64,000 nt of DNA from Lachnospiraceae bacterium (GCA_910574195.1 CAJTBF010000004.1:186001-250000), one strand, 5' to 3'; positions 52,561 through 61,372 are shown, counted from the stretch's first letter. Program-made: numbers and translations. The notes: generated by a model not told the origin, from the sequence alone.

Positions 52561-53835
52561 TCAAAATTTCAAAATCGAGCTAATATCCGCCAGTTTACAC
52601 CCTGGAGCCAGATCGCAGGCACGCATCAGGAAATTCAATTTATCAATTCGTTCTCCTGAACGCGGCGCTCCGTTTTTGATAAATCCAACCTGGAGTCCCA
52701 CTGCCAGATCCATTACCACATCTCCGATTACACCGCCGGCCCGACCGGAAGTAATTGCCAGCATATCGTGTGCCTGTGCATATTCATAAGTCTCCAGCGC
52801 TTCGGTAATCGTTCCTACCTGATTTGGTTTCAGAATGAAACCGTCCAGCGCGTTCAACTCATAAGCACGCTCCAGACGCGCCCGGTTCGTCACAATAAAA
52901 TCATCCCCGATGATATTGGTTCTCGTAATTTCTTTATTCGCCTTCGGGTAATTCTCCCAGTCTTCTTCATCCAGAAGGTCTTCAATAAATACAAAGTTGA
53001 ATTTCTCGGTCAGCATCTTCGTATATGCGATCAATTCCTCCGCCGAAACACGCTTTCCTTTCAGCAGATACGTGCTGCTCTCCCGATCATACATCTCGCT
53101 GGATGCACAGTCAAATGCAAAACCGATCTTTCCGGTATATCCACAGTTCTCAATGGCCTCGGAGATCAGATTCAGAATCACTTCCGGATCTTCGGACGGA
53201 GCGGCATATCCGTAGGAAGGCGCCACTTCCGGTTTTCTTCCCAGATATTTTGTAATCACCTTTTCCAGTTCCTGGAATGTATTGATGCCCATCTCCACGG
53301 AATCATAAATAGAATCTGCTCCGTAAGGCATGATGATAAACTCGTTAAACGGCTGCGTCAACGTCGCGTAATGCCCGCCGTTTACCACGTTGAAACTGGG
53401 AACCGGAACCGTTTTGATCGAGCCGCCCGCGATATAGTCATACAAAGTCTGATGCGCTGCTTCCGCCGCCGCGCGGAATGTTGCAATAGATACGGAGTAA
53501 ATCGCATTGCCGCCCAGCACCTTCTTCTCCGGTGTCCCGTCCAATTCAATCATTTTCCGGTCAATGGCTTTCTGATCTGCCACATCCATCCCGATCAGCG
53601 CCGGCGCAATGATGTTGTTCACATTGTCCACTGCCTTATGTACGCTCAGGCCATGATACTCGGAAGGGTCATTGTCACGTAGCACGCAGGACTCAAACTT
53701 TCCGACAGAAGAGCCGGTGGGCGCACAGCCTCTTCCCAGATATCCGTCCTCTGTAACCACATCTACTTCTACCATGGGTCTGCATTTGCAATCCACAATC
53801 TGTCGTGCATGAACTGATTTAATCTTAGAACTCAT
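52561..53835 (-). CDS. Divergent enolase paralogue with altered active site
   Basis: The 424-residue protein is an enolase-superfamily member closest to phosphopyruvate hydratase: IVDCKCRPMVEVDVVTEDGYLGRGCAPTGSSVGKFES, LDGTPEKKVLGGNAIYSVSIA. By hand alignment to E. coli enolase the metal ligands are kept (FDCASSEMY, VFIEDLLDE, IIGDDFIVTN), as are both lysines (ILKPNQVGT and FIKNGAPRSGER). However GGEHADN becomes GGHYATL, the GDEGGYAPN loop (catalytic Glu) becomes APSYGYAAP, and SHRSGET becomes SGRAGGV. It is therefore unlikely to be the housekeeping enolase and may dehydrate another phospho-hydroxy acid. The gene lies directly after the glycerate 2-kinase and shares its promoter. Confidence 0.85.
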   Translation of the reverse strand: MSSKIKSVHARQIVDCKCRPMVEVDVVTEDGYLGRGCAPTGSSVGKFESCVLRDNDPSEYHGLSVHKAVDNVNNIIAPALIGMDVADQKAIDRKMIELDGTPEKKVLGGNAIYSVSIATFRAAAEAAHQTLYDYIAGGSIKTVPVPSFNVVNGGHYATLTQPFNEFIIMPYGADSIYDSVEMGINTFQELEKVITKYLGRKPEVAPSYGYAAPSEDPEVILNLISEAIENCGYTGKIGFAFDCASSEMYDRESSTYLLKGKRVSAEELIAYTKMLTEKFNFVFIEDLLDEEDWENYPKANKEITRTNIIGDDFIVTNRARLERAYELNALDGFILKPNQVGTITEALETYEYAQAHDMLAITSGRAGGVIGDVVMDLAVGLQVGFIKNGAPRSGERIDKLNFLMRACDLAPGCKLADISSILKF

Positions 53836-53837
53836 TC

Positions 53838-55244
53838 TTATTTGCCCTCCACTTCCGGAATATACAACACATTAAAGTCACACAAATTCGTACCTGTATT
53901 TCCTGTGAAAACTGCATCCTCCATTGCATCCAATGCTTCATAACACGCATGGCCGCGGAGAGAGCCGAATACATCTACCCCTTTTCCCAGCGCGGTTTTG
54001 TAACTTGTGGAATCACAGATTCCGCCTGCCACCGGTGTCGTGCCGTCCGTTCCCTCTGAATCAATGGAAAGCATGCAGGCACCTTTTGTCTTTGCTGCAA
54101 GAATTGAAAAGCTCAATGTCAGTTCCTGTCCCGGTCCGCCATGTCCCGTAATCAGGCTGTTGTCCAGAATCTGCGTCGTTGTCTCTCCGGAACTTAAGAT
54201 CACACATGGCGGCTTGATCGGATTGCCGTATGCCTGTACTTCTCTTGCAATCGAAGCAAAGAAGGAACCTGCGTCCTTACTTTCCCCTTCCAGGAAGGAA
54301 GAAAGAATAATTGCCGGAATTCCCATCTCTTCTGCAATCTCTTTTGCATAGATGCAGGAATCCGGAAGCGTGTTCAGCAAGAAGTAGGTATTATCCGGAA
54401 ATGCCTTCGGCGTCTCGCCTTCCGGCCCTACATTCATCAAATAATCTACCACGCTCTTCGGAAGACGGTCCGCCACATTGTAATCTTTGATGACTCTGCG
54501 TGCATCTTCCAATGTGGTCTTGTCCGGCCCCATCGGCGTGCTGGCATATTTTGCATAAGGGATCCCGATATCACCCGTTGCCGGATTACCTACCGCGTCA
54601 CTGATTCCAAATCCGATCAGCTCCGCACCGACAGACTGAATCCGCTTCGCCAGCATTCCGCCGTTCATGGCAGAAATATGCCGCCGGATTGCATTCACTT
54701 CATAAATGCCTGCACCGGATTTCAGCATAACATCCGTGGTTTTAATCTCATCTTCCAGTGTAATCCCTTCAATCGGGCAGCTCATAAGCGCGGAACTTCC
54801 GCCGCTGATTACCACAATGAAAAGATCGTCCGGTCCGGCCTGGTCCACCAGGTCCAGAATTTTCAGACATGCCTCATAGCCCGCCTGATTGGGGAGCGGA
54901 TGCCCTCCCACATAAACGTCTGTATTTTGAAAATGATCCGATTCCTCTGAAATCTTTACAATTGCAATTCCTTTTGTCAGTTTGTCGCCGAGAACCTCGT
55001 CCACCGCCATTGCCATATGATTGCAGGCTTTCCCGGCACCCAGCAGATATACATGTTTTTTCTTTGACAAATCCCATGTCTTCGTTCCGATATGCAGGAT
55101 GTCTCCCTCAAGATGCATGATGCTTTTGATACGTTCGTAGGCATCCAATCGCTGCAGCGTCTTCTCTGTAATATCCAGCACGATCTTTCTGGATTTTACA
55201 TCACCATGAGACGTCAGAGCATCATAATTTTTGATTTTTTTCAT
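53838..55244 (-). CDS. Glycerate 2-kinase (MOFRL/DUF4147 family)
   Basis: The 468-residue protein starts MKKIKNYDALTSHGDVKSRKIVLDI after GGAGG at a five-base spacing. Family features: HVYLLGAGKACNHMAMAVDEVL near 64 (kinase N-domain), GGHPLPNQAGYEACLKILDLVD and VVISGGSSALMSCP near 110-145, GAGIYEVNAIRRHISAMNGGMLAKRI near 175, and the MOFRL C-terminus VILSSGETTTQILDN ... GHGGPGQELTLSFSILAAKTKGACMLSIDSEGTDGTTPVAGGICDSTSY near 340-410. These enzymes phosphorylate D-glycerate at position 2, giving 2-phosphoglycerate. With an enolase-like enzyme downstream, a glycerate-like acid would be directed toward a PEP-type product. Confidence 0.93.
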   Translation of the reverse strand: MKKIKNYDALTSHGDVKSRKIVLDITEKTLQRLDAYERIKSIMHLEGDILHIGTKTWDLSKKKHVYLLGAGKACNHMAMAVDEVLGDKLTKGIAIVKISEESDHFQNTDVYVGGHPLPNQAGYEACLKILDLVDQAGPDDLFIVVISGGSSALMSCPIEGITLEDEIKTTDVMLKSGAGIYEVNAIRRHISAMNGGMLAKRIQSVGAELIGFGISDAVGNPATGDIGIPYAKYASTPMGPDKTTLEDARRVIKDYNVADRLPKSVVDYLMNVGPEGETPKAFPDNTYFLLNTLPDSCIYAKEIAEEMGIPAIILSSFLEGESKDAGSFFASIAREVQAYGNPIKPPCVILSSGETTTQILDNSLITGHGGPGQELTLSFSILAAKTKGACMLSIDSEGTDGTTPVAGGICDSTSYKTALGKGVDVFGSLRGHACYEALDAMEDAVFTGNTGTNLCDFNVLYIPEVEGK

Positions 55245-55340
55245 ATAATCCTCCAATCTTAATAATGCCTTGCAGAAGATGTCCGTTCGGACATCTGATT
55301 TTGAAACATAATGAAAGAAAATGTATTAAAAGATACTTTT

Positions 55341-55369
55341 ATTGTATTGCAATATATTGCAAATGTCAA
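55341..55369 (-). promoter_or_regulatory. Promoter of the kinase/enolase operon with perfect palindrome in the spacer
   Basis: On the minus strand TTGACA (55364-55369) and TACAAT (55341-55346) are exactly 17 bases apart, and the spacer is T plus the perfect palindrome TTGCAATATATTGCAA (55347-55362). A repressor bound there would cover both boxes. The start of transcription should be near 55334, about 90 bases before the kinase start. The gap 55245-55558 holds this promoter and a weaker palindrome copy at 55454-55469. Confidence 0.85.
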
Positions 55370-55453
55370 TTGGAACTTCCATTTTCATCATTATAGCTAT
55401 TTTTATCCATTTTCTCCGCAATTTTAGTTCCTGTTTTCGGCATTTTTACCAAT

Positions 55454-55469
55454 ACGCAATATATAACCT
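55454..55469. promoter_or_regulatory. Weak second copy of the palindrome upstream of the kinase operon
   Basis: ACGCAATATATAACCT keeps the core GCAATATAT of TTGCAATATATTGCAA. Its centre is 107 bp from the promoter operator, nearly the same distance as the pair at the TRAP operon (108 bp). Confidence 0.4.
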
Positions 55470-55558
55470 TTCTTAATCATGCCCCTCTCCCGCCCAAATA
55501 CATTTGCACCGAAATAGGAAACCGCGCATTGGATATCTCTTCTTCAGGAATTTTTCGT

Positions 55559-56506
55559 TCACTGACATGCCAGCGACGCATAGAATTCCCGGATCTGTCC
55601 GGCTACCATATGGATCAGATCCGTCCTGGTCTCCACACTGGCCCATGCAATATGCGGGGTAATCAAAAGTCTGTTCTTATCTTTTACACCGAGCAGAGGA
55701 CTAAAAGCGGACATAGGTTCCTCCACGATGACATCCAGCCCTGCAGCGGCAATCCTGCCGGTATTCAACGCATCCACCAGCGCTTCTTCCACCACCACAG
55801 CCCCGCGGCTGAGATTTAAAAATACCGCCCCCGGTTTCATTCGTCCGAATGCTTCTGCATTCAGCAGCCCGGCAGAGTATGTATTCAGCGGAACATGGAC
55901 CGAGATAATATCCGACTCCTCCAGCAAGGCAGCAAAATCCACCTGCCGATATCCTTCCTGGGGAGCAGCGCCGGACACGGAACAATAGATCACGTCTGCC
56001 CCAAATGCACGCGCAATGTCCGCCACCCTTCTTCCGATGGCGCCCAGTCCGATAATTCCCCAGGTTGCGCCCGCAATCCTGTGAAATCCTGTGGACATAT
56101 GATCAAACGTGTAGTCTCCGATATAATGCCCTTCTCTTACATAATCATCATAAAAGCGTAAATGTTCCATCAGATACAGCAGCATAGCGAATGTATGCTG
56201 CGCCACAGAATCCGAAGAATATCCGGCCACATTCCGCCAGGCAATTTTCTTCCGTTCCAGATACTCCTTATCCAGATTGTCGGTTCCCGTTGCCGCAACG
56301 CAGACCAGTTTCAAATTTTTCGCCGTATGAATCGTGTACTCGTTGACCGGAACCATATTGATCACAATCACATCCGCATCTTTCACCCGCTCCGGAATTT
56401 CTTCCGGCATACTGAAATCATAGGATTCTACCTCCCCCATTTCAGAAAACAAAGAATAATCCAGATCGTCCCCGATGGTTTTTCTGTCAAGAAATACAAT
56501 TTTCAT
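55559..56506 (-). CDS. D-2-hydroxyacid dehydrogenase (NAD)
   Basis: The 315-residue enzyme is of the D-lactate/glycerate dehydrogenase family. The NAD-binding motif GIIGLGAIGRRVADIARAFGADVIYCS is near residue 145. The catalytic Arg, Glu and His are in FLNLSRGAVVVEEALVDAL near 235, AAGLDVIVEEPM near 253 and LITPHIAWASVETRTDL near 280. It could interconvert hydroxypyruvate and D-glycerate or another 2-keto/hydroxy acid pair. A palindrome copy (56616-56629) lies about 110 bases upstream. Confidence 0.92.
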   Translation of the reverse strand: MKIVFLDRKTIGDDLDYSLFSEMGEVESYDFSMPEEIPERVKDADVIVINMVPVNEYTIHTAKNLKLVCVAATGTDNLDKEYLERKKIAWRNVAGYSSDSVAQHTFAMLLYLMEHLRFYDDYVREGHYIGDYTFDHMSTGFHRIAGATWGIIGLGAIGRRVADIARAFGADVIYCSVSGAAPQEGYRQVDFAALLEESDIISVHVPLNTYSAGLLNAEAFGRMKPGAVFLNLSRGAVVVEEALVDALNTGRIAAAGLDVIVEEPMSAFSPLLGVKDKNRLLITPHIAWASVETRTDLIHMVAGQIREFYASLACQ

Positions 56507-56615
56507 AATGATTCCCTCCTTTTTTACTTTCCTGCACTTTTGCAGGCGCTCCTACCTTATTATAAATGTTTTTCCGGTTCGCTCAGATCTTTCCCATATG
56601 CAACATATCAGCATC

Positions 56616-56629
56616 TGCAATATATTACA
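56616..56629. promoter_or_regulatory. Palindrome copy upstream of the D-2-hydroxyacid dehydrogenase
   Basis: TGCAATATATTACA matches 13 of the 14 core positions of TTGCAATATATTGCAA. A weak -35 (TTGAAG) lies before it on the minus strand, but no good -10 at the right distance was found, so the promoter geometry differs from the other two. Confidence 0.5.
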
Positions 56630-56925
56630 CCACTTCAAAATCCTCCGCTATTCTGAAATCTTCCATCCGATTTCGTAGAGATTGTTCACAAATGTTCTAT
56701 TTAATACATTCATATTACTATACTGTATTCTCATCGTCAATACGTATCGTCCCTCATCTCAGGCGCCATGCCGTTATCGGGTGCACCCTTATAATTTTTT
56801 TAGAAAAAGGAGAATTCTGTGACTCTGTCTTGCTTTCCTGACAAAAGGGATGTAAAATAAGTCTATATGTAAAAAAGACTTTCAGGAAATCTCCGTATTC
56901 TGACTGAGACTTTCTTACAAGTCAA

Positions 56926-56983
56926 ATACCCCGCAGCAAGCTGACGGGACATCAAAATTCCAGCGCAGTAGGCCGCGGGGTAT
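56926..56983. repeat. Structured leader element before the GntR gene
   Basis: ATACCCCGC and GCGGGGTAT are a perfect inverted repeat with 40 bases between, followed by G/C-rich sequence (GCGGGCATAGCTACTTGGC, GCTTCGCGGG) up to the ribosome site of the GntR gene. It is much more GC-rich than the surrounding intergenic DNA. It may be an interspersed Lachnospiraceae repeat or a folded 5' leader. Confidence 0.4.
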
Positions 56984-57066
56984 CTGACCCTTGCGGCAGT
57001 CGCCAAATATCTATGCGGGCATAGCTACTTGGCTCGTTGCTTCGCGGGAATGAAGGAGGGAAAGCC

Positions 57067-57774
57067 ATGCCAATTATGCTGGAGGAAATTACAGAGGAAC
57101 ATTTAAAAGAAAAAGATTGTATATATAATCTGTTAAAACAATGGATCGTAGAAGGAAAGTTGGAACCCGCAGAAAAAATCTCGGATCTTGAAATCGCAAA
57201 AGTATTCCACGTAAGCCGTACTCCGGTGCGGGAAGCGCTCAAGCGTCTCGAGGCCCAGAAGCTAATTGTAATGAAGCCCGGAAAATCAACCATTGTTTCA
57301 GAGATCGAGACAAATAATATCGAACAGTGGTATCAGCCGATGTCCGTACTTCAGCAGCTGGCCACCAAGATCGCCGCATCCAGAATGACGCCGGAGCACA
57401 TCCTGCATCTGAATGAAATCAATGAAAACTTTCGTATCGCGCTGGAAAAAAACCGACATCTGGACAGTTTTGAATATGACAAAGAATTTCATGAATATAT
57501 CCTGAAAGTGGCAGGTAACGAATACATCATTGATTTTTGCAATACGCTGATGATTCATATTCAACGTCTGGAATATAAACATTTCAAAACCGGTGGAAAA
57601 ATCATACAGTCAGTCATGGACCATCAAAAGATCATCCAGGCTTTCGAAGTAAAAGATGAATTTATGGCACAGCAAATGATGCTCAATAACTGGCAGATGA
57701 CAGTGTTAAATCTGCGGGCTATATTAAACATTCCCCCGGAAGAATCAAGTTCTTCCCCGCAGTCCAATCCGTAA
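57067..57774 (+). CDS. GntR-family (FadR-type) transcription regulator
   Basis: From the ATG at 57067 (GGAGG, seven bases upstream) the protein has 235 residues. The winged helix is CIYNLLKQWIVEGKLEPAEKISDLEIAKVFHVSRTPVREALKRLEAQKLIVMKPGKSTIVSEI. The C-terminal part is an all-helical FCD-like ligand domain (LQQLATKIAASRMTPEHILHLNEINENFRIALEKN; EYDKEFHEYILKVAGNEYIIDFCNTLMIHIQRLEY). FCD domains bind small organic acids with a metal. It is the natural candidate for the factor that binds the TTGCAATATATTGCAA sites. Confidence 0.92.
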   Translation: MPIMLEEITEEHLKEKDCIYNLLKQWIVEGKLEPAEKISDLEIAKVFHVSRTPVREALKRLEAQKLIVMKPGKSTIVSEIETNNIEQWYQPMSVLQQLATKIAASRMTPEHILHLNEINENFRIALEKNRHLDSFEYDKEFHEYILKVAGNEYIIDFCNTLMIHIQRLEYKHFKTGGKIIQSVMDHQKIIQAFEVKDEFMAQQMMLNNWQMTVLNLRAILNIPPEESSSSPQSNP

Positions 57775-57880
57775 TCCTTTGCACGGACACCATCATTCTC
57801 CCGTATCCAATCAATCTGACGCTGAAGATTTCCTTCCGGAATACTCTGCCGGAAATGATAGCATGTATAAAAAACAAAAG

Positions 57881-57928
57881 AATCCAGCCTCCACCGAAAA
57901 CATCTTTCGAGCAGACTGGATTTTTTTC
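57881..57928. terminator. Terminator between the GntR and RpiR genes
   Basis: AATCCAGCCT and AGACTGGATT form a stem with one mismatch and a 22-base loop, followed by TTTTTTT on the plus strand. It fits two convergent genes. Confidence 0.7.
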
Positions 57929-57981
57929 GTGCATGCTTTCGTAAAGGGTAGCCACATTTGCTGTACGATTCCAACAGACAA

Positions 57982-58827
57982 TCACAGGCCGAGATAATAT
58001 CCCTGGCTTAAAATTTCCTCTGTACGCTGCAGAGTCTCTTTGGTTTTTCCATAATTGCAGGATGCCAATGCGGCAGCAATGTAATTCGTAAGGCAAAGAG
58101 GCGCGGCAAAAGAATTCTTATAAGAGATTCCCAACACACTGCAGGGCAGCAAAATATCCCCGTACATACTGACCGGTGTATGATTGATACTGGTAAAAAG
58201 GATAATCTTTATTCCATATTTTCGAAACCAGGAAATGACATTTGTCGTCGTTTTTGAATATCTGGGAAACAGATATGCAATACAAACATCGCCCGCTTTT
58301 GCACTGCTCATTTCTTCCGGGAAAAACATACCCGTAGACTGAAGCAGATGTACATTTTTCCGGATCTGAGCGATCCGTGAAAACATATAATGGGCAAGCG
58401 CAAAAGAACTCCGCATTCCAAGCACATACACTGTATCAGCCTCTGAGATTGTCCGAACCGTTTCCTGCAGCGCCTCTTCCGATATATTGGAAAACGTCTC
58501 CTCAATATTGTGAATATCATTCGTAAGAGAACGTTTCAACAATTCATCGTCCGGAATCTGCCCTTCCGTTTCAAAGCGTTCCGGTAAAGACACCTTATTC
58601 CTTATATTTTCCTGTACCGCCTTCTGCATCTCCGAATATCCGTCATACCCCAGCGCTCTTGCAAACCGTATGATGGTCGTCGTACTGAACCCCACTTTCT
58701 GCGCCAGATCTTCCAGAGTTGCAAATGCAATATAATCCAGATTATCCTGCATATAAGCTGCTATGGTTTTCTGCGAATTTGTAAAACTGTCATATAATCG
58801 GGACATGTTATTCATAAAATCTATCAT
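57982..58827 (-). CDS. MurR/RpiR-family transcription regulator
   Basis: The 281-residue protein starts MIDFMNNMSRLYDSFTNSQKTIAAYMQDNL at an ATG with GGAGG six bases upstream. The N-terminal HTH is FATLEDLAQKVGFSTTTIIRFARALGYDGYSEMQKAVQENI. A SIS sugar-phosphate domain follows (DTVYVLGMRSSFALAHYMFSRIAQI ... GDVCIAYLFPRYSKTTTNVISWFRKYGIKIILFTSINHTPVSMYGDILLPC). RpiR proteins sense phosphosugars. Its targets are not clear from context. Confidence 0.92.
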   Translation of the reverse strand: MIDFMNNMSRLYDSFTNSQKTIAAYMQDNLDYIAFATLEDLAQKVGFSTTTIIRFARALGYDGYSEMQKAVQENIRNKVSLPERFETEGQIPDDELLKRSLTNDIHNIEETFSNISEEALQETVRTISEADTVYVLGMRSSFALAHYMFSRIAQIRKNVHLLQSTGMFFPEEMSSAKAGDVCIAYLFPRYSKTTTNVISWFRKYGIKIILFTSINHTPVSMYGDILLPCSVLGISYKNSFAAPLCLTNYIAAALASCNYGKTKETLQRTEEILSQGYYLGL

Positions 58828-58872
58828 CAAGAGCCTCCTTGTTTTCTTTTGTCCGCCAAACGATCCTATTTT

Positions 58873-59652
58873 TCACAAAACCGACCTTTCCCGCATGATT
58901 TTATATGCCGTATATACATGGTCAAAATGATAGCCCAGCCCTTCCGCTAAGGCAACGGACCATGTATTCTCCGCATCCCAGCTCGGATACCATCCACGTT
59001 CCAGACATTCCAAAATCAGCTCTGCACCGCATATACGTGCAAATCCTCTCCTTCGGAAGTCCTCTCTGGTATCAATCTCAATCTCGATACCACCGCGATA
59101 ACCGGAATAGGAAGAAGCCCCCGAAACCGGCTCCCCCTCTTTTAACATCACCATTCCCAGGCCGTACTTTTGATATGCGGCATAATCGTCATACTGCCGC
59201 ACCCAGTCCCTGCACCATGCTATTTTCCTACAGCGCCAAAATAATATTTCATCCATTCTCTGCAGACAATATCCATCCGGAACCCTGTCTGCAATCGTTC
59301 GCAGTTCCTTCCGGTCGAAGACATCCGCCTCTTTTTTCATAGCATACCGAACAACTTTTTCCGCTTTTTTCCCATAGCATGCTTCTATGAGTTCCTCCCA
59401 CCCCCTGCTCCTGGGAACCAGAATTCTGAAATTCTCCCGATCCGGTCCCGGCTCATATACCGCAAGCTCCCGGTCCGGCTTTCCGGCCAAAAAACAGAAA
59501 TCCCCCAATAAAGCCATAGCAGAGGACGGGTTTTTCAGAGAATTCACGTAGATCCTTCCCATCACCCCCTGCAGGCAGGACCAGATCATCGTCTCCTGCC
59601 ATCCCGCAAACAGAGGCGTCGCTTCTTCTGTCTGTTGTAATTCAAAAATCAT
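58873..59652 (-). CDS. GNAT acetyltransferase (PF12746-like)
   Basis: The 259-residue protein begins MIFELQQTEEATPLFAGWQETMIWSCLQGVMGRIYV at an ATG with GGAGAAGGAA upstream. The middle has NPSSAMALLGDFCFLAGKPDREL. The C-terminal acetyl-CoA part reads VSGASSYSGYRGGIEIEIDTREDFRRRGFARICGAELILECLERGWYPSWDAENTWSVALAEGLGYHF, with the RRRGFA motif. This two-part layout resembles a clostridial GNAT subfamily; target unknown. Confidence 0.85.
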   Translation of the reverse strand: MIFELQQTEEATPLFAGWQETMIWSCLQGVMGRIYVNSLKNPSSAMALLGDFCFLAGKPDRELAVYEPGPDRENFRILVPRSRGWEELIEACYGKKAEKVVRYAMKKEADVFDRKELRTIADRVPDGYCLQRMDEILFWRCRKIAWCRDWVRQYDDYAAYQKYGLGMVMLKEGEPVSGASSYSGYRGGIEIEIDTREDFRRRGFARICGAELILECLERGWYPSWDAENTWSVALAEGLGYHFDHVYTAYKIMRERSVL

Positions 59653-59791
59653 TTCCTTCTCCCTGGAGTATCGCTGAAAACAGATTCTGACAAACAGAAA
59701 TCGCATCTGACAAAAAGCAATTCTCAAAACATACTCTGGTGTCTCTATACATTGTACCATTATAACCTTTACAGTGCAAATAGAAATCCTC

Positions 59792-61351
59792 TTACTGCCT
59801 GTAATACGAAAGAAAGTCCCCCAGATGATTTACCGCATCCTTCAGCACCTCGATACGCGGCAGATATACGATCCGGAAATGATCCGGCTGATGCCAGTTA
59901 AATCCTCCTCCATGGACCACCAGAATCCTCTTCTCTCTTAACAAATCCAGTGCAAATTTCTCATCGTTCAGAATCGGAATTTTCTTTGTATCCAGTTTGG
60001 GGAAAATATAAAACGCCGATTTCGGTTTCACCGCACTGATTCCCGGAATGTCATTTAAGGCTTTATAAATAAATTCTCTCTGCTCATAAATTCTTCCGCC
60101 GGGGACAATATAGCTTTTTACACTTTGGTGGCCGCCCAGCGCGGTCTGCACAATAGACTGTGCCGGTACATTGGAACACAACCGCATATTGGACAGCATA
60201 TTCAATCCCTCGATGTAATCTCTGGCAATCCGCTTATTCCCGCTTAATATCATCCAGCCAATCCGGTAGCCGGCAATCATATGAGATTTGGACAGCCCGC
60301 TGAATGTCACACAAAACAAATCCGGCGCCAAAGAAGCGATCGACACATGCTCTTCCCCATCCATAACCAGACGATCATAGATTTCATCGGAGAAAATCAT
60401 CAATTGATGCTCTCTGGCCATTTTCACAATCTCTTCCAATACTTCCCGCGAATATACCGCTCCGGTCGGATTATTGGGATTGATGATCACTACGGCTTTG
60501 GTCCGCTCTGTAATCTTTTTTTTCATATCGTCCAGATCCGGGTACCACTCCGCCTGTTCGTCGCAAAGATAATGCACCGCCTTCCCTCCGGCCAGAGTCA
60601 CACAGGCCGTCCATAACGGGTAGTCCGGCGCGGGAACCAATACCTCGTCCCCGTTATCCAGCAAAGCAGACATGCTCAGATTAATCAACTCACTTACTCC
60701 GTTTCCCGTATAGATATCCTCGATGGAGAGATGCGGAATCTGCTTGATCTGTGCATACTGCATAATCGCCTTTCGGGCGGAAAACAGTCCTTTCGCAGCC
60801 GAATACCCCTCACACTCCGTCAATTGCCGCTGCATATCGTATACCACCTCATCCGGAGTACGAAAACCAAACGGCGCCGGATTTCCAATATTCAGTTTCA
60901 GAACATGGGTACCGTTTTCCTCCATTCTCGTCGCCTCTTCTACAACCGGCCCCCGGACATCATATAATACGTTTTCCAACTTTGATGATTTTTTAAATTC
61001 TCTCATATGCTTCTCTCCTTCTCCCTGTACATTCCTGTCTGCCTGTTCTATTCCTCCTGTGTGCTCCATTGGTCCCGCCTGTTTTGTTCCTCCTGCCCGC
61101 TCCATCGCTCCTGCCTGTTCGTTCTCCAAAGGCCCTTCCTCAAAAAACCATTCCGGACTGACCTGCAAAGCCTCCGCCAGAAATGCCGCTATATTTTTTC
61201 TGGGTACTGCTTTTCCGCTGACATATTGACTCACCTGACTTTTTCCCAGCTTCACTCCGGCTTTCTCTGCCGCCCGAAGCAGATCGACCTGTTTCACATT
61301 CTGTTCCCGCATTGCCATATGCAATCGTTCCGCAAATATTCGATGATCCAT
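59792..61351 (-). CDS. XRE helix-turn-helix fused to an alanine-type aminotransferase
   Basis: The 519-residue protein has an unusual layout. Residues 1-75 are an XRE-type HTH (FAERLHMAMREQNVKQVDLLRAAEKAGVKLGKSQVSQYVSGKAVPRKNIAAFLAEALQVSPEWF). Residues 76-115 are a Glu/Gly/Gln-rich linker with repeated EQAGAMERAGG-like units. From about 116 (MREFKKSSKLENVLYDVRGPVVEEA) it is a complete class I aminotransferase: KLNIGNPAPFGFRTPDEV, GNGVSELINLSMSALLDNGDEVLVPAPDYPLW, IINPNNPTGAVYS, the PLP lysine in VTFSGLSKSHMIAGYRIGW, and FRIVYLP. It looks like a PLP-sensing regulator of the MocR idea but with a different DNA-binding module. A fused bifunctional enzyme is the alternative. TGAACTT repeats upstream suggest self-regulation. 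Confidence 0.88.
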   Translation of the reverse strand: MDHRIFAERLHMAMREQNVKQVDLLRAAEKAGVKLGKSQVSQYVSGKAVPRKNIAAFLAEALQVSPEWFFEEGPLENEQAGAMERAGGTKQAGPMEHTGGIEQADRNVQGEGEKHMREFKKSSKLENVLYDVRGPVVEEATRMEENGTHVLKLNIGNPAPFGFRTPDEVVYDMQRQLTECEGYSAAKGLFSARKAIMQYAQIKQIPHLSIEDIYTGNGVSELINLSMSALLDNGDEVLVPAPDYPLWTACVTLAGGKAVHYLCDEQAEWYPDLDDMKKKITERTKAVVIINPNNPTGAVYSREVLEEIVKMAREHQLMIFSDEIYDRLVMDGEEHVSIASLAPDLFCVTFSGLSKSHMIAGYRIGWMILSGNKRIARDYIEGLNMLSNMRLCSNVPAQSIVQTALGGHQSVKSYIVPGGRIYEQREFIYKALNDIPGISAVKPKSAFYIFPKLDTKKIPILNDEKFALDLLREKRILVVHGGGFNWHQPDHFRIVYLPRIEVLKDAVNHLGDFLSYYRQ

Positions 61352-61372
61352 ATCCGATTCTCCCTTACTTTC

